Source: Bacillota bacterium (GTDB lineage: Bacteria > Sysuimicrobiota > Sysuimicrobiia > Sysuimicrobiales > Segetimicrobiaceae). From it: 64,000 nt of DNA. The stretch lies in assembly GCA_021324295.1 (NCBI GenBank), contig JAJPJJ010000044.1, forward strand, positions 1-64,000, in the 5' to 3' direction. Shown here piece by piece: positions 1 to 8,485 of the stretch. Position numbers and translations under genes: made by a program. Below the pieces are notes generated by a model. The model did not search any database. It saw only the letters and a program-made list of their open reading frames with translations, and was not told the origin of the DNA. How positions within the stretch are numbered: position 1 is the first letter of the stretch; each line of letters starts with the position of its first letter.

Positions 1-147
1 CGGCCGCGGGCAGGACAAAGACAAGGGCATCAAGGACGGATGCTGGGTGACCACCATTATGAGGCATCACCCCCTACTTCGGTGACCAGGAATTATGAGG
101 CAACACGGCCCGCCGCCCGGCCACCCGGGCCCCGCTCGCCCCCCGTG

Positions 148-1200
148 CTACCGGCCGTGGCCGCCGCGCGCCGTCCGCGCCGTGACCAGAACCCGCTTGA
201 GCGTCTCCAGCTCCGCAAGCGCCTTGCCGGTCCCGAGCGCGACGCTGCTCAGCGGATCCTCCGCGACCATCACCGGCATCCCGATCTCTTCGCTGAGCAG
301 CGCGTCGAGACCCCGGAGGAGGGAGCCGCCGCCCGTCATGACGATGCCGCGGTCGATGATGTCCGCCGACAGTTCAGGCGGCGTCCGCTCGAGGGTCGTC
401 CGCACGGCCTCGACGATCGCCGCGATCGGCTCGGCCAGCGCCTCCCGAACCTCCGTCGCGGTCATCCGCACCGTGCGGGGCAGGCCGGAGACAAGGTCGC
501 GCCCGCGCACGAGCATCTCCTGCTCCTGCTTCTGCGGATACGCGGACCCGATCCGGATCTTGATATCTTCCGCCGTCTGGTCGCCGATCAGCAGGTTGTA
601 CGCCTTGCGGGCGTACTGGACGATCACGTCGTCCATCTCGTCCCCGCCGACGCGCAGGCTCTTGACGGCCACGATGCCGCCGAGCGCGATCACGGCCACC
701 TCGGTCGTGCCTCCGCCGACGTCCACGATCATCGTTCCCACCGGCTCCGACACCGGCAGCCCGGCCCCGATCGCGGCGGCCATCGGCTGCTCGATGAGGT
801 AGGCCTCGCGCGCGCCTGCCTGAATGGTCGCATCGATCACGGCCCGTCGCTCGACCTCGGTCACCCCGCTCGGGATCCCGACCATGACGCGCGGGCGCCC
901 GACCAGCCGCCCGCGAAGGCCCCGCCGGATGAAATAGGCAAGCATCGAGGCGGTCGTGTTGAAGTCCGCGATGACGCCGTGGCGCAGGGGACGCGTCGCG
1001 ATGACATCGCCCGGGGTGCGCCCGATCATCCTCTTCGCCTCGTCGCCGACCGCCAGGATCTCCTTCCGGCCGATGCGCTGCGCGATGACGGAGGGCTCCC
1101 GCACGACGATGCCGTCGCCCCGCACGTAGACCAGCGTGTTCGCGGTCCCGAGGTCGACCCCCATGTCCCGGCTGAACCTGAAGAGCCCGTTCAGGCCCAC
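148..1200 (-). CDS. mreB: Rod shape-determining protein MreB/Mbl (actin-like ATPase)
   Basis: [36 protein letters not shown] phosphate-1 motif, [31 protein letters not shown] start at 1200 is preferred over the longer ORF start at 1281. Confidence 0.95.
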   Translation of the reverse strand: MGLNGLFRFSRDMGVDLGTANTLVYVRGDGIVVREPSVIAQRIGRKEILAVGDEAKRMIGRTPGDVIATRPLRHGVIADFNTTASMLAYFIRRGLRGRLVGRPRVMVGIPSGVTEVERRAVIDATIQAGAREAYLIEQPMAAAIGAGLPVSEPVGTMIVDVGGGTTEVAVIALGGIVAVKSLRVGGDEMDDVIVQYARKAYNLLIGDQTAEDIKIRIGSAYPQKQEQEMLVRGRDLVSGLPRTVRMTATEVREALAEPIAAIVEAVRTTLERTPPELSADIIDRGIVMTGGGSLLRGLDALLSEEIGMPVMVAEDPLSSVALGTGKALAELETLKRVLVTARTARGGHGR

Positions 1201-1377
1201 GGGAGCACGCTCGATCCACGGCCCGGGGGCGCGCCGCGGGCCCAGGCGTCCGCGGCGTCCGGAGAGGGCGCGGAGGCGCACGCGGGCGTGGGCGTGCGGT
1301 GCGCGCTCACTACGGACGCGCGCCGCATGTCCCGGCGGTCCACCGATCTCAGGGGTGACCGGGGTCGCGGCCGGAGG

Positions 1378-1593
1378 TCAGGTTGCTTGGCCGCGGAGCT
1401 CGCGCTCGGCGCGCACCCAGTCGTCCAGTGCCTGCCCGGGTGCCCCGCCGCGCTCGAGGTAGAGCTCGTAGGCGCGCCGCCGGATGTCGTCCTCGGCCGG
1501 CTGCCGACCGTTGGGCGCAGATCCACGCTCCGGGAGGGCCTTCTGCCCGCGGCTGCTGCTGCGAGTGGTGCGGCCCTTGGTCGTTCGTCCCAT
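1378..1593 (-). CDS. Small DUF2934-like protein
   Basis: 71 aa MGRTTKG...DIRRRAYELYLERGGAPGQALDDWVRAERELRGQAT; the R(A)YELY-x-G-x-D-W-x-A-E-R-E-L pattern is typical of DUF2934. Confidence 0.7.
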   Translation of the reverse strand: MGRTTKGRTTRSSSRGQKALPERGSAPNGRQPAEDDIRRRAYELYLERGGAPGQALDDWVRAERELRGQAT

Positions 1594-1826
1594 CGCTAGC
1601 CTCCATTCGCTGGTAGCTCTCCGTGCACTTCCGCCCCGTCGGACCGCGTTCCTGTGCGCGGGGGCCGGCGCAGCGATAGAAAATATCCATCGGCGCGCCC
1701 GGCGAGCGGCGGTGGCCGCTATTGACGTTCGCAGGCCGCGGGTGGCCTCGCCCGGCGCCACCGGCGCGTCCGGGGCCGGCGGGGAAGGGGCGGAACCGGC
1801 GCGCTCCGGCGCCCGCTCGCCTCGCG

Positions 1827-2489
1827 TCAGGAGGACATCACGGCGTCTCGCGCGCCCTCAAGCTCGGAGAGCCGACGATCGAGCTCGTGCATGCGGCGGC
1901 GGTACTCGATCTCCACGAGCACCGCGTCCTGTACGTAACTGAGGATCGCTGTCTCCGCGGACTGCCGGGTCTGCTGCTCCCGTGCCCAGATGAAGTCCGT
2001 CAGCTTGTGCACGAGCTCCTTCAGCTCCATGGCCCACCCCTCCTTTGTGGTCCGGTTCGTCCCTCGGGACGCTGCGCCGGTTGTGGCCGAAGTGGCAGAG
2101 GCAAGGAGCACGCTGAGGATCCTCCCCGCCCCGTCGCGCGCTCCGACAATCGTGGCGAGGTCCCGGCCGTCCGCGTCGTCCCCGGATTCGAGCCGCACGA
2201 GGAGCGTCAGGACGCGCTGCGCGCCCAGCGCGCAGAGGCCCTGGCCCACCGCGCTCCAGAACCCGTCCCCGCCCCACTCGTCGCCGAGCGCGCGCGCCTG
2301 CCCGCCGACCCAGAGCGGCACGCCGCTCCGGTCGAAGACGAGCCCCGCGCACAGCAGGTCGGGGTGTGCGCTGTCGGAGGACGGTCCGGTGGGGCCGCCG
2401 GCTGCGCCGCCGCCGGAGGCACGTGTCACCGACCCGGACACGCGGCCGCGCCATCGGCTAGAGAGGTAGGTCAGGCGCTCCGGTAGCAA
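1827..2489 (-). CDS. Hypothetical protein; the last 67 aa may be an independent small coiled protein starting at ATG 2030
   Basis: Open frame overlapping the upstream gene by 32 nt. The sequence AGGAGGGG sits just upstream of an in-frame ATG at 2030 (MELKELVHKLTDFIWAREQQ...). Confidence 0.45.
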   Translation of the reverse strand: MLPERLTYLSSRWRGRVSGSVTRASGGGAAGGPTGPSSDSAHPDLLCAGLVFDRSGVPLWVGGQARALGDEWGGDGFWSAVGQGLCALGAQRVLTLLVRLESGDDADGRDLATIVGARDGAGRILSVLLASATSATTGAASRGTNRTTKEGWAMELKELVHKLTDFIWAREQQTRQSAETAILSYVQDAVLVEIEYRRRMHELDRRLSELEGARDAVMSS

Positions 2490-3525
2490 CGAGACCGAGC
2501 ACCAGTTCCTGGAGCTCGCGGTACGATGCTTTCAGCCGGGCGGCCGCGAGGCCGTCCGGCCCGAGCGTCCGCCCGGGATGGCACACCCGCCCGTCGGGAC
2601 CATCCCCGTCGCCCGCCTCCCCCAGGCCGCGGATGATCGCGGCGATCGCGGTCCGCAGGAGCTTGTTCTCCTCGGCGATCCTCACGAGCCGCCAGTAGAG
2701 AGTGTCCCGCTCGCCGGCCGCGACGTCGAGTGTGAGGCCAAACCGATCGCGATAGTCCCGGCTCCAGAGATCGACCGCCGCGCGCAGCATGGCAAGGCAC
2801 GCGCAGAACGCCCGCTGCCTCAGACAGACGTCCGCTTCCCAGAGCAGGTGCGCGATCGCCTCGGCCGTGCTCACCCGGTGGCGGTACACCCCCTCCCCGA
2901 TCGGCCGGCCGCGCCTGGCCTGCGCGAGGGCCTCGGAGGGGACGGTCCCGGCCGCGGGATCGGGTTTGAACCCGTTGGCCTGCAGGAGGACGCGTACCGT
3001 GCCGTTGTGGCGCCGGGGGGCCGATTGCTCCCCGCCGGCGGTCTCGAGCACGGAGAGCAGCCTGTCCCGTGATGGGGCGCGCCGCAGCACGACCTGCCCT
3101 CTCCTCAACGCGATGCTCTCGGAGGCGCTGCGGTAGTCTTCGGCGGTCAGCAGCCCGAGTCTCCAGCACTCTTTGAGCACGCCGCGCAGCACCGCGAGCA
3201 TCTTGCCGACGGCCGCGAGCGGGTAGCGCGCGCGCAGGGCCGCGTGGATCTCCCCGGCGTGGTGCGCGCGCACGAGGTGCCACGCGCACGTATCGGCGGT
3301 GCCCCGGCCAACCGTCAGGTGCGCGGCGAGCTGGTCCAGCAGCTCCCGCAGGGCGGCCCGGGAACCGGGGGAGACGCGTCGGAGGTAGGCTTCGATGGGG
3401 CTGCGGTCGGCCGGCGGCGCCTGCTCGAGCAGGAATTCACCGGCGCTCGCGGGGAGCGGCCCTGCATCCACCGATGGTCCCTCGACGATATGAGACGTGT
3501 CCTGAAAGTCGGCGGGTGGCGCCAC
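2458..3525 (-). CDS. Protein with N-terminal tyrosine-integrase core-binding (SAM-like) domain and DUF4145-like C-terminal region; no integrase catalytic domain
   Basis: SPIEAYLRRVSPGSRAALRELLDQLAAHLT...ARYPLAAVGKMLAVLRGVLKECWRLGLLTAEDYRSAS matches the integrase N-terminal pattern. C-terminal FCACLAMLRAAVDLWSRDY...LYWRLVRIAEENKLL resembles DUF4145. No R/HxxR/Y catalytic motifs. Confidence 0.7.
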   Translation of the reverse strand: MAPPADFQDTSHIVEGPSVDAGPLPASAGEFLLEQAPPADRSPIEAYLRRVSPGSRAALRELLDQLAAHLTVGRGTADTCAWHLVRAHHAGEIHAALRARYPLAAVGKMLAVLRGVLKECWRLGLLTAEDYRSASESIALRRGQVVLRRAPSRDRLLSVLETAGGEQSAPRRHNGTVRVLLQANGFKPDPAAGTVPSEALAQARRGRPIGEGVYRHRVSTAEAIAHLLWEADVCLRQRAFCACLAMLRAAVDLWSRDYRDRFGLTLDVAAGERDTLYWRLVRIAEENKLLRTAIAAIIRGLGEAGDGDGPDGRVCHPGRTLGPDGLAAARLKASYRELQELVLGLVATGAPDLPL

Positions 3526-3665
3526 GCCGGCCGGCTCCTCCGAAGTTGCAGTGAAGTCGCGCTTTTGGTCACAAAACTTTCGATGAACCCCTATCGATCT
3601 CCTACTCCTCCGGGGGTCGACGCCTCCGCCGCGGACGGGCGCTCGACGAGGGCCGCCGCGCCGGC

Positions 3666-6227
3666 TCAGCCGCCTCGCTTCGCCGCCACCACGGCCTCCT
3701 CGGCCGAGCCGAGGACGGGAAAGCTCTCCGCCAGGCCGGTCATGGCGAGGATGCTCCGAAGGCCCGGGCCGGCGGGGGCGACGAGGAGCAGCCGCTGCCG
3801 GTTCACGGCCAGGCGCCTCCCGAATCGAAACAGCACGTGGGCGCCCTGGCTGTCGAAGTACGACGCCTCGCTGAGGTCGACGATCACGGCGTGACGGTCG
3901 GCGCGCGCGGCCTGCTCGAGCGCGGCCTCGAACCTCGCGGCGCTGGCCAGATCGACGTCCCCGGTAACGCGGACGACCGGCACATCGTCGGCCAGCCCGA
4001 TCCGGAACCGACGATCCATGGCCGGCGGGGTGAACGACCCCGGGTGGTCACCGGTGTGCACAGCGATGTCCTCCCCTCTCTCCCGTGACTGGCGCGATAT
4101 CCCCCGCGCGTGCAGCGGCGCCGGCGCCGCGTCGCTCTGACCCGGAAGGACGGCCTGGAGCCTGACCACCGTGCGCGAGAGGTCTCGCACCAGATCCACC
4201 GCATCCGCCAGGGAGCGCATGATGAGGAGACCGTGGCCCCGCCCCTCTACCCGCTCTGGGCGCCACCGCCCGTGGTCTTCGATCTCGATTACCAAAAAGC
4301 GCCCGTCGCGCCATCCCCGGATCTCGATCATCCCCGCGCCCGCGCCGTAGGCGTGCTCGATCGCGTTGTTCAGCGCTTCGCCGAGCGCGACCTGGACATC
4401 GAAGGCCCGATCGTCGGGGAGCCCGATGTCCCGGGCGAGGCGCCGGAAGCTTCGCCGCACCGACGCGAGGCTGGACGGGTCGGCGGGGACGCTCATCTCC
4501 AGCCGTTCCAGGGGGACGGGCGCCACCGAGACGGTCACGACGGCGACGTCATCCGGCAGGTGCCGGCCGCCGAGCACCTGCTCCCGGAGAACGCGGGCGG
4601 GGTCCACAGGCGGCTCCGCGAGGACACGGCGCGCCGCCGCGGCCAGCGCAGCGTGGCCGGCTGCGACGTCTCGCGTCGCCTCGATCAGCCCGTCGGTGTA
4701 GAGGACGAGCAGCGACCCGCGGGGGAGGCCCACCGTCCAACACTGGCGCGCGGATGCGTCGTCGATCCCGAGCGGCACCCCGCTGGAGAGGAGCGTCTCG
4801 GCCCGCCCGTCCGGTGTCGCCAGCAGCGGCGCCGGGTGTCCCGCGCACGCGTATGTGAAGCTGAGCGACACCGGATCGAGCACGCCGAAGACGGCCGTCG
4901 CCATCTTCTCGCCCCTGTAGATCGCGGCGAGCGTCCGCCCAGCCCGGGCGATCACCGTGGCGGGATCGTGGCCCTCGGTGGCAAGGACGCGGATCGTCTG
5001 GCGCACCTGACCCATGACCACCGCGGCCGACAGCCCGCGTCCCGCGACGTCGCCGATCGAGAATGCCACCTTCCCATCGGGCAGGTCGAAGACATCGTAC
5101 CAGTCTCCGCCGATCGCGGCTTCCACTGCGCCGGGGACGTAGAGGGCGTGCACGCCCACGCCGGGGAGCTGCGGCATCCCGGTGGGCAGGAACGCCTGCT
5201 GGAGCGACTCCGCAATGTGGTGCTCGTGCTCGTACAGCCGCGCGCGCTCGAGGGCCTGGGCGCACAGCCGGCCGAAGGTAAGCATGAACTCCCGATCATC
5301 GGCGCCGAAGGTCCGCGGCTCCCGAAAGTTCGCGTACAGCACGCCGAGCGCGCGGTCTCCCAGCATGAGCGGCACGGCGGCGCGGCCTCCGCGGCCCACC
5401 GGCTCCGGCAGCGGCTCGTGCTCGGGGTACGCGCGGTGCAGCTCGTCGAGCGAGGCGTGCCACACGACCTGGCCGGTCCGCAGCGCGTCCGCGATGCCCC
5501 CGTACTGATGCGCCGCGTAGCGCCGCCAGCGCCGAATCGTCTCCTCCGGGTAGCCACTCGCGCGAATCAGCTCCAGCGCCGACCCGTCCGCGGTGAGGAG
5601 TGAGAGACCCGCCGCCGCGGCCCCGAGGCCCCGCAGGGCGTGTCCGATGATGACCTCGGCCACCTGCTCGGGGGTCACCGCCTCGGAGAGCGCCGCCGTG
5701 ATGGCCTGCAGCCGCGCGATGCGGTCCGCCGCCCGCTCGGTGGCCTCGCGTGCCGCCCGCTCCGCCCGCCGCGCCGCCTCCGCATCGGCCTTGGCCTGCG
5801 CCTCCGCGGCGTACCGCAGGGCGAGCTCGAGGGAGCCGCCGAGGACCCCGGCCACGCGCTGCATCAGGTCCGAGTCGACGGCCTCGAACGCATGAGGCTC
5901 GGTCGAGTCGATCTCGAGGATCCCAAAGGGCCCGCTCGGTCTGAGGAGGGGCACGGCCAGATACGACCGTACCGGTGTGGTCGGCCGGTGCCCCTCGGCG
6001 ATGAGGTCGGCGCTCTGGAACGGTTCCCCCCGATCGATGACCTGCCAGAGGCGACCGCGACCGCGCGGGAGGCGCTGGCCCAGCGCCTGCGCCGCGAAGG
6101 GCCCCGCCGCCGCCCGCAGGACCAGCTCGTCGCCCTCGACCAGGATGATCGAGCCGCCGGTCAGGCGCACCACGGGACGGAGGTGCTCCAGCAGGGCATC
6201 GAGCCGCCGAACCGGACCGCCGCCCAC
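3666..6227 (-). CDS. GAF-GAF-PP2C (SpoIIE/RsbU)-HATPase (RsbW-like)-STAS (RsbV-like) signalling protein
   Basis: GAF-like RRLDALLEHLRPVVRLTGGSIIL; PP2C GGDWYDVFDLPDGKVAFSIGDVAGRGLSAAVVMGQVR; N-box ALGEALNNAIEHAYG; STAS VIVDLSEASYFDSQGAHVL. In-frame GTG at 6227 lies inside the MASE1 ORF. Confidence 0.9.
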   Translation of the reverse strand: MGGGPVRRLDALLEHLRPVVRLTGGSIILVEGDELVLRAAAGPFAAQALGQRLPRGRGRLWQVIDRGEPFQSADLIAEGHRPTTPVRSYLAVPLLRPSGPFGILEIDSTEPHAFEAVDSDLMQRVAGVLGGSLELALRYAAEAQAKADAEAARRAERAAREATERAADRIARLQAITAALSEAVTPEQVAEVIIGHALRGLGAAAAGLSLLTADGSALELIRASGYPEETIRRWRRYAAHQYGGIADALRTGQVVWHASLDELHRAYPEHEPLPEPVGRGGRAAVPLMLGDRALGVLYANFREPRTFGADDREFMLTFGRLCAQALERARLYEHEHHIAESLQQAFLPTGMPQLPGVGVHALYVPGAVEAAIGGDWYDVFDLPDGKVAFSIGDVAGRGLSAAVVMGQVRQTIRVLATEGHDPATVIARAGRTLAAIYRGEKMATAVFGVLDPVSLSFTYACAGHPAPLLATPDGRAETLLSSGVPLGIDDASARQCWTVGLPRGSLLVLYTDGLIEATRDVAAGHAALAAAARRVLAEPPVDPARVLREQVLGGRHLPDDVAVVTVSVAPVPLERLEMSVPADPSSLASVRRSFRRLARDIGLPDDRAFDVQVALGEALNNAIEHAYGAGAGMIEIRGWRDGRFLVIEIEDHGRWRPERVEGRGHGLLIMRSLADAVDLVRDLSRTVVRLQAVLPGQSDAAPAPLHARGISRQSRERGEDIAVHTGDHPGSFTPPAMDRRFRIGLADDVPVVRVTGDVDLASAARFEAALEQAARADRHAVIVDLSEASYFDSQGAHVLFRFGRRLAVNRQRLLLVAPAGPGLRSILAMTGLAESFPVLGSAEEAVVAAKRGG

Positions 6228-6988
6228 GCCAGGAACGGCCAGATCGGGTAGACGGACCCAAGCACGCCACCGAACACGAGCCCGGCCACGGGGAGGAGCG
6301 CCACCAGGAACAGCGCGCGCTCGAGCACGTGGCGCCGGCCCCAAGGCGGCCCGGAGCGCGCCATCCAGAGCACGATCGGCGGAGCCACGCTGAGGGCTCC
6401 CGTGGCGTCGCCGAGCCACCACGTGAGCCAGATCGGCCCGTACGCGCTCCAGCGGGCCAATCCGCCGAGCGCGAGGCTGGTCACGCCAACGCTCGCGCCG
6501 ATCGTCGCCGCCAGCGTAGCGAGCGCGGCGAACGCGACGGTGTCCTGCGGGCGGTCGAACGCGGCGGGGCCGGCCGCGTACCTGTTCACGAGATACGCCC
6601 CGATGAGGCCCTCCAGCGTATTGCCGGTCGCGATGCCCGCGGACGTCCAAGCCGCGCCGTAGGTGGTCAGGTTGGCCACGAACGCCCCGAGGAAGATGCT
6701 CGGCCATGCCCGATAGCCGATGAGCAGGAGCGATGCGATGGCGATGCCCGTGGGCGGCCACACGGGTGTGGCGCTGGGGTGAACGGTGGCGAAAGCGAGG
6801 CCGAGCTTGGCGCCGACGACGTACGCCGCTGCCAGCGCCGCCAGGACGCCGATCTCGCGGCCCTTTCCTGCCGGTGCCAGGGGATCGAGCATCCGCGGAG
6901 CCTCCCGCAGACTCGGCGCACCCCGTCCCGGCGGTGCGAGCACAGGGGCACGGCGCGGCACAGGCGGGCCGTCTGAGTCAGCCGTCAA
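6161..6988 (-). CDS. MASE1-domain integral membrane sensor, apparently truncated or frame-broken from the downstream GAF-PP2C ORF
   Basis: YVVGAKLGLAFATVHPSATPVWPPTGIAIASLLLIGYRAWPSIFLGAFVANL is a typical MASE1 N-terminus; the domain stops soon after WPFLAWAAVRFG. Confidence 0.8.
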   Translation of the reverse strand: MTADSDGPPVPRRAPVLAPPGRGAPSLREAPRMLDPLAPAGKGREIGVLAALAAAYVVGAKLGLAFATVHPSATPVWPPTGIAIASLLLIGYRAWPSIFLGAFVANLTTYGAAWTSAGIATGNTLEGLIGAYLVNRYAAGPAAFDRPQDTVAFAALATLAATIGASVGVTSLALGGLARWSAYGPIWLTWWLGDATGALSVAPPIVLWMARSGPPWGRRHVLERALFLVALLPVAGLVFGGVLGSVYPIWPFLAWAAVRFGGSMPCWSTSVPWCA

Positions 6989-7300
6989 TCCTTCCTCGCG
7001 CGCCCCGAACGGTCCTCCTCGTGCCGCCCGCGTTCTGCTGCCGGGCGTCCGCCGGCCTGCTCACGCTCGCCGGCCGGCGAACGACCGCGGAGCCTCGCCC
7101 GGGCCGGCGGACGACCCTCACCTTCCCGCTCTTTCCTCCTCCGCGTGGTGCGGCGCCAGCGCAAACCCTCGCTGGGTCGCGGTCACGCCGGCCAGCGTGC
7201 GAAGCACCGCCCGAAGCCGCCCGACGTCCACGCGCAGCCGCGCGATGCGATTCATCGGCGAGCTTCCAACTGGCGGGGGGGTCCTCGGCGTTGCACTCCA

Positions 7301-7341
7301 GGCTCATAACCGGCGGACCCAGGTTCGAGCCCTGGCGGGCC
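7301..7341 (+). pseudogene. tRNA-Met(CAT) 3'-half remnant
   Basis: GGCTCATAACCGGCGGACCCAGGTTCGAGCCCTGGCGGGCC matches 40/41 nt of the intact tRNA at 14355-14425 (14383-14423). No matching 5' acceptor or D arm upstream. Confidence 0.8.
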
Positions 7342-7418
7342 ACCAGATCCAGGCTTGTGAAGGCAAAAGAAGTTCTAACGCGCCTGCGTCTGCTTCATTC
7401 TCCCCCGCTACGCCTCTC

Positions 7419-7447
7419 TTGACTTGATGTAACTTCGAAGTTACAAT
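7419..7447 (+). promoter_or_regulatory. Sigma70-type promoter with embedded operator for the toxin-antitoxin operon
   Basis: TTGACT - 17 bp - TACAAT; an 18-bp perfect palindrome TGTAACTTCGAAGTTACA (7428-7445) fills the spacer and overlaps the -10. Confidence 0.75.
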
Positions 7448-7458
7448 AGTCATCGACG

Positions 7459-7836
7459 GTGACAAACCCTCACAAACCGGACCCGTGGGCCGTTGTCTTC
7501 TACGAGACCGCGGACGCAAAGCGGCCGGTGGAGGAGTGGCTGAGGAAGCAACCCGCTAAGGTGCAGGCCAAGTTCGCTTGGATCTTCGACCTGCTGGAAG
7601 AGCACGGGATGAACGTGGGCGAGCCCTATGTAGCGCCTCTGCGGGGCAAGATTTGGGAAGTCAAGCTGGAGCACCAACGCGTGCAGTACCGACTCCTCTT
7701 TTTCCCGGGGCCGCGGCGCCGCCTCGTCATGCTACACGGGTTCGTGAAGAAGAAGCAGCGCACGCCGGCAAAGGAACTGGAGACCACCGAGCAACGGATG
7801 GCCGATTACAATCGGCGCCGAACCGAGGAGGGATAG
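7459..7836 (+). CDS. RelE/HigB-superfamily (phage Gp49-like) toxin
   Basis: WAVVFYETADAKRPVEEWLRKQPAKVQAKFAWIFDLLEEHG...PYVAPLRGKIWEVKLEHQRVQYRLLFFPGPRRRLVMLHGFVKKKQRTPAKELE. Confidence 0.88.
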   Translation: MTNPHKPDPWAVVFYETADAKRPVEEWLRKQPAKVQAKFAWIFDLLEEHGMNVGEPYVAPLRGKIWEVKLEHQRVQYRLLFFPGPRRRLVMLHGFVKKKQRTPAKELETTEQRMADYNRRRTEEG

Positions 7837-7842
7837 ACGATC

Positions 7843-8208
7843 ATGCCACGACGCAGCCGCTCGTGGAAGGACCTCAAGCAGGAGCTGCTCCGGAACGAGA
7901 CAGTCCGACAAGCGTACGAGGACTTGGAGCCGGAGTTTCAGGCTGCCCGGGCCGTGATCGCGCTGCGCGCCACGCGCGGTCTCACGCAGGAGCAGCTGGC
8001 CGCGCGAGCACACGTCCAACGCCCTGTCCTCAGTCGGATTGAGGGGGCCAAAGTCATTCCGGCGATCCCCACGCTCGAGCGCTTGGCAGCCGCGCTCAAT
8101 GCCAAGGTCGAGATCCGGTTCGTGAATCACAGAAACAAGCCGCTGCCACGTGTCCCGTCGATCCGCGTTGGTGGTGCCGCGTTCGCCATGCATGAACGAG
8201 TCAGATAG
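7843..8208 (+). CDS. HigA-like XRE-family antitoxin
   Basis: IALRATRGLTQEQLAARAHVQRPVLSRIEGAKVIPAIPTLERLAAALNAKVEIRF helix-turn-helix; 6 nt downstream of the toxin. Confidence 0.88.
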   Translation: MPRRSRSWKDLKQELLRNETVRQAYEDLEPEFQAARAVIALRATRGLTQEQLAARAHVQRPVLSRIEGAKVIPAIPTLERLAAALNAKVEIRFVNHRNKPLPRVPSIRVGGAAFAMHERVR

Positions 8209-8382
8209 TATGGGACGATTTCACAGCCGGGTTGGTGGCCGTTAGACCGGCCCAGGAGAGACTGGAGTGGCTGCAATGAGTTCCGGCTCGGGTCCCGTTC
8301 CGTTCCAGCTCAAGAAATTTGTCTTACGATCCGGCCGGGTTCGGAACGGTGAGCGACCGTCTAGAAACGTTGAAAAACCTGG

Positions 8383-8454
8383 TGGGCGAGGCAGGGGTCG
8401 AACCCGCGACCTCCTCGGTGTAAGCGAGGCGCTCTTCCGCTGAGCTACTCGCCC
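8383..8454 (-). tRNA. tRNA-Val (anticodon TAC)
   Basis: GGGCGAGTAGCTCAGCGGAAGAGCGCCTCGCTTACACCGAGGAGGTCGCGGGTTCGACCCCTGCCTCGCCCA folds as a full cloverleaf. Confidence 0.95.
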
Positions 8455-8485
8455 ACAGGCCAGTATAGCAGGCGGCGGGCTCCCG

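Noticed and set aside
40-1599. 519 aa plus-strand ORF antisense to mreB
   Set aside because: GC-rich shadow ORF; the opposite strand has clear MreB motifs and this frame is R/H/P/D-rich with no recognisable domain.
2471-3289. 272 aa minus-strand ORF overlapping the integrase-domain gene
   Set aside because: Arginine-rich out-of-frame translation of the same DNA.
3666-6761. Full 1031 aa version of the PP2C ORF
   Set aside because: The first ~178 aa are an out-of-frame reading of the MASE1 gene; the plausible start is GTG 6227.
6978-7343. 121 aa minus-strand ORF beginning MARQGSNLGPPVMS
   Set aside because: Classic spurious translation of an antisense tRNA fragment; same for 14366-14554 and 14386-14790.
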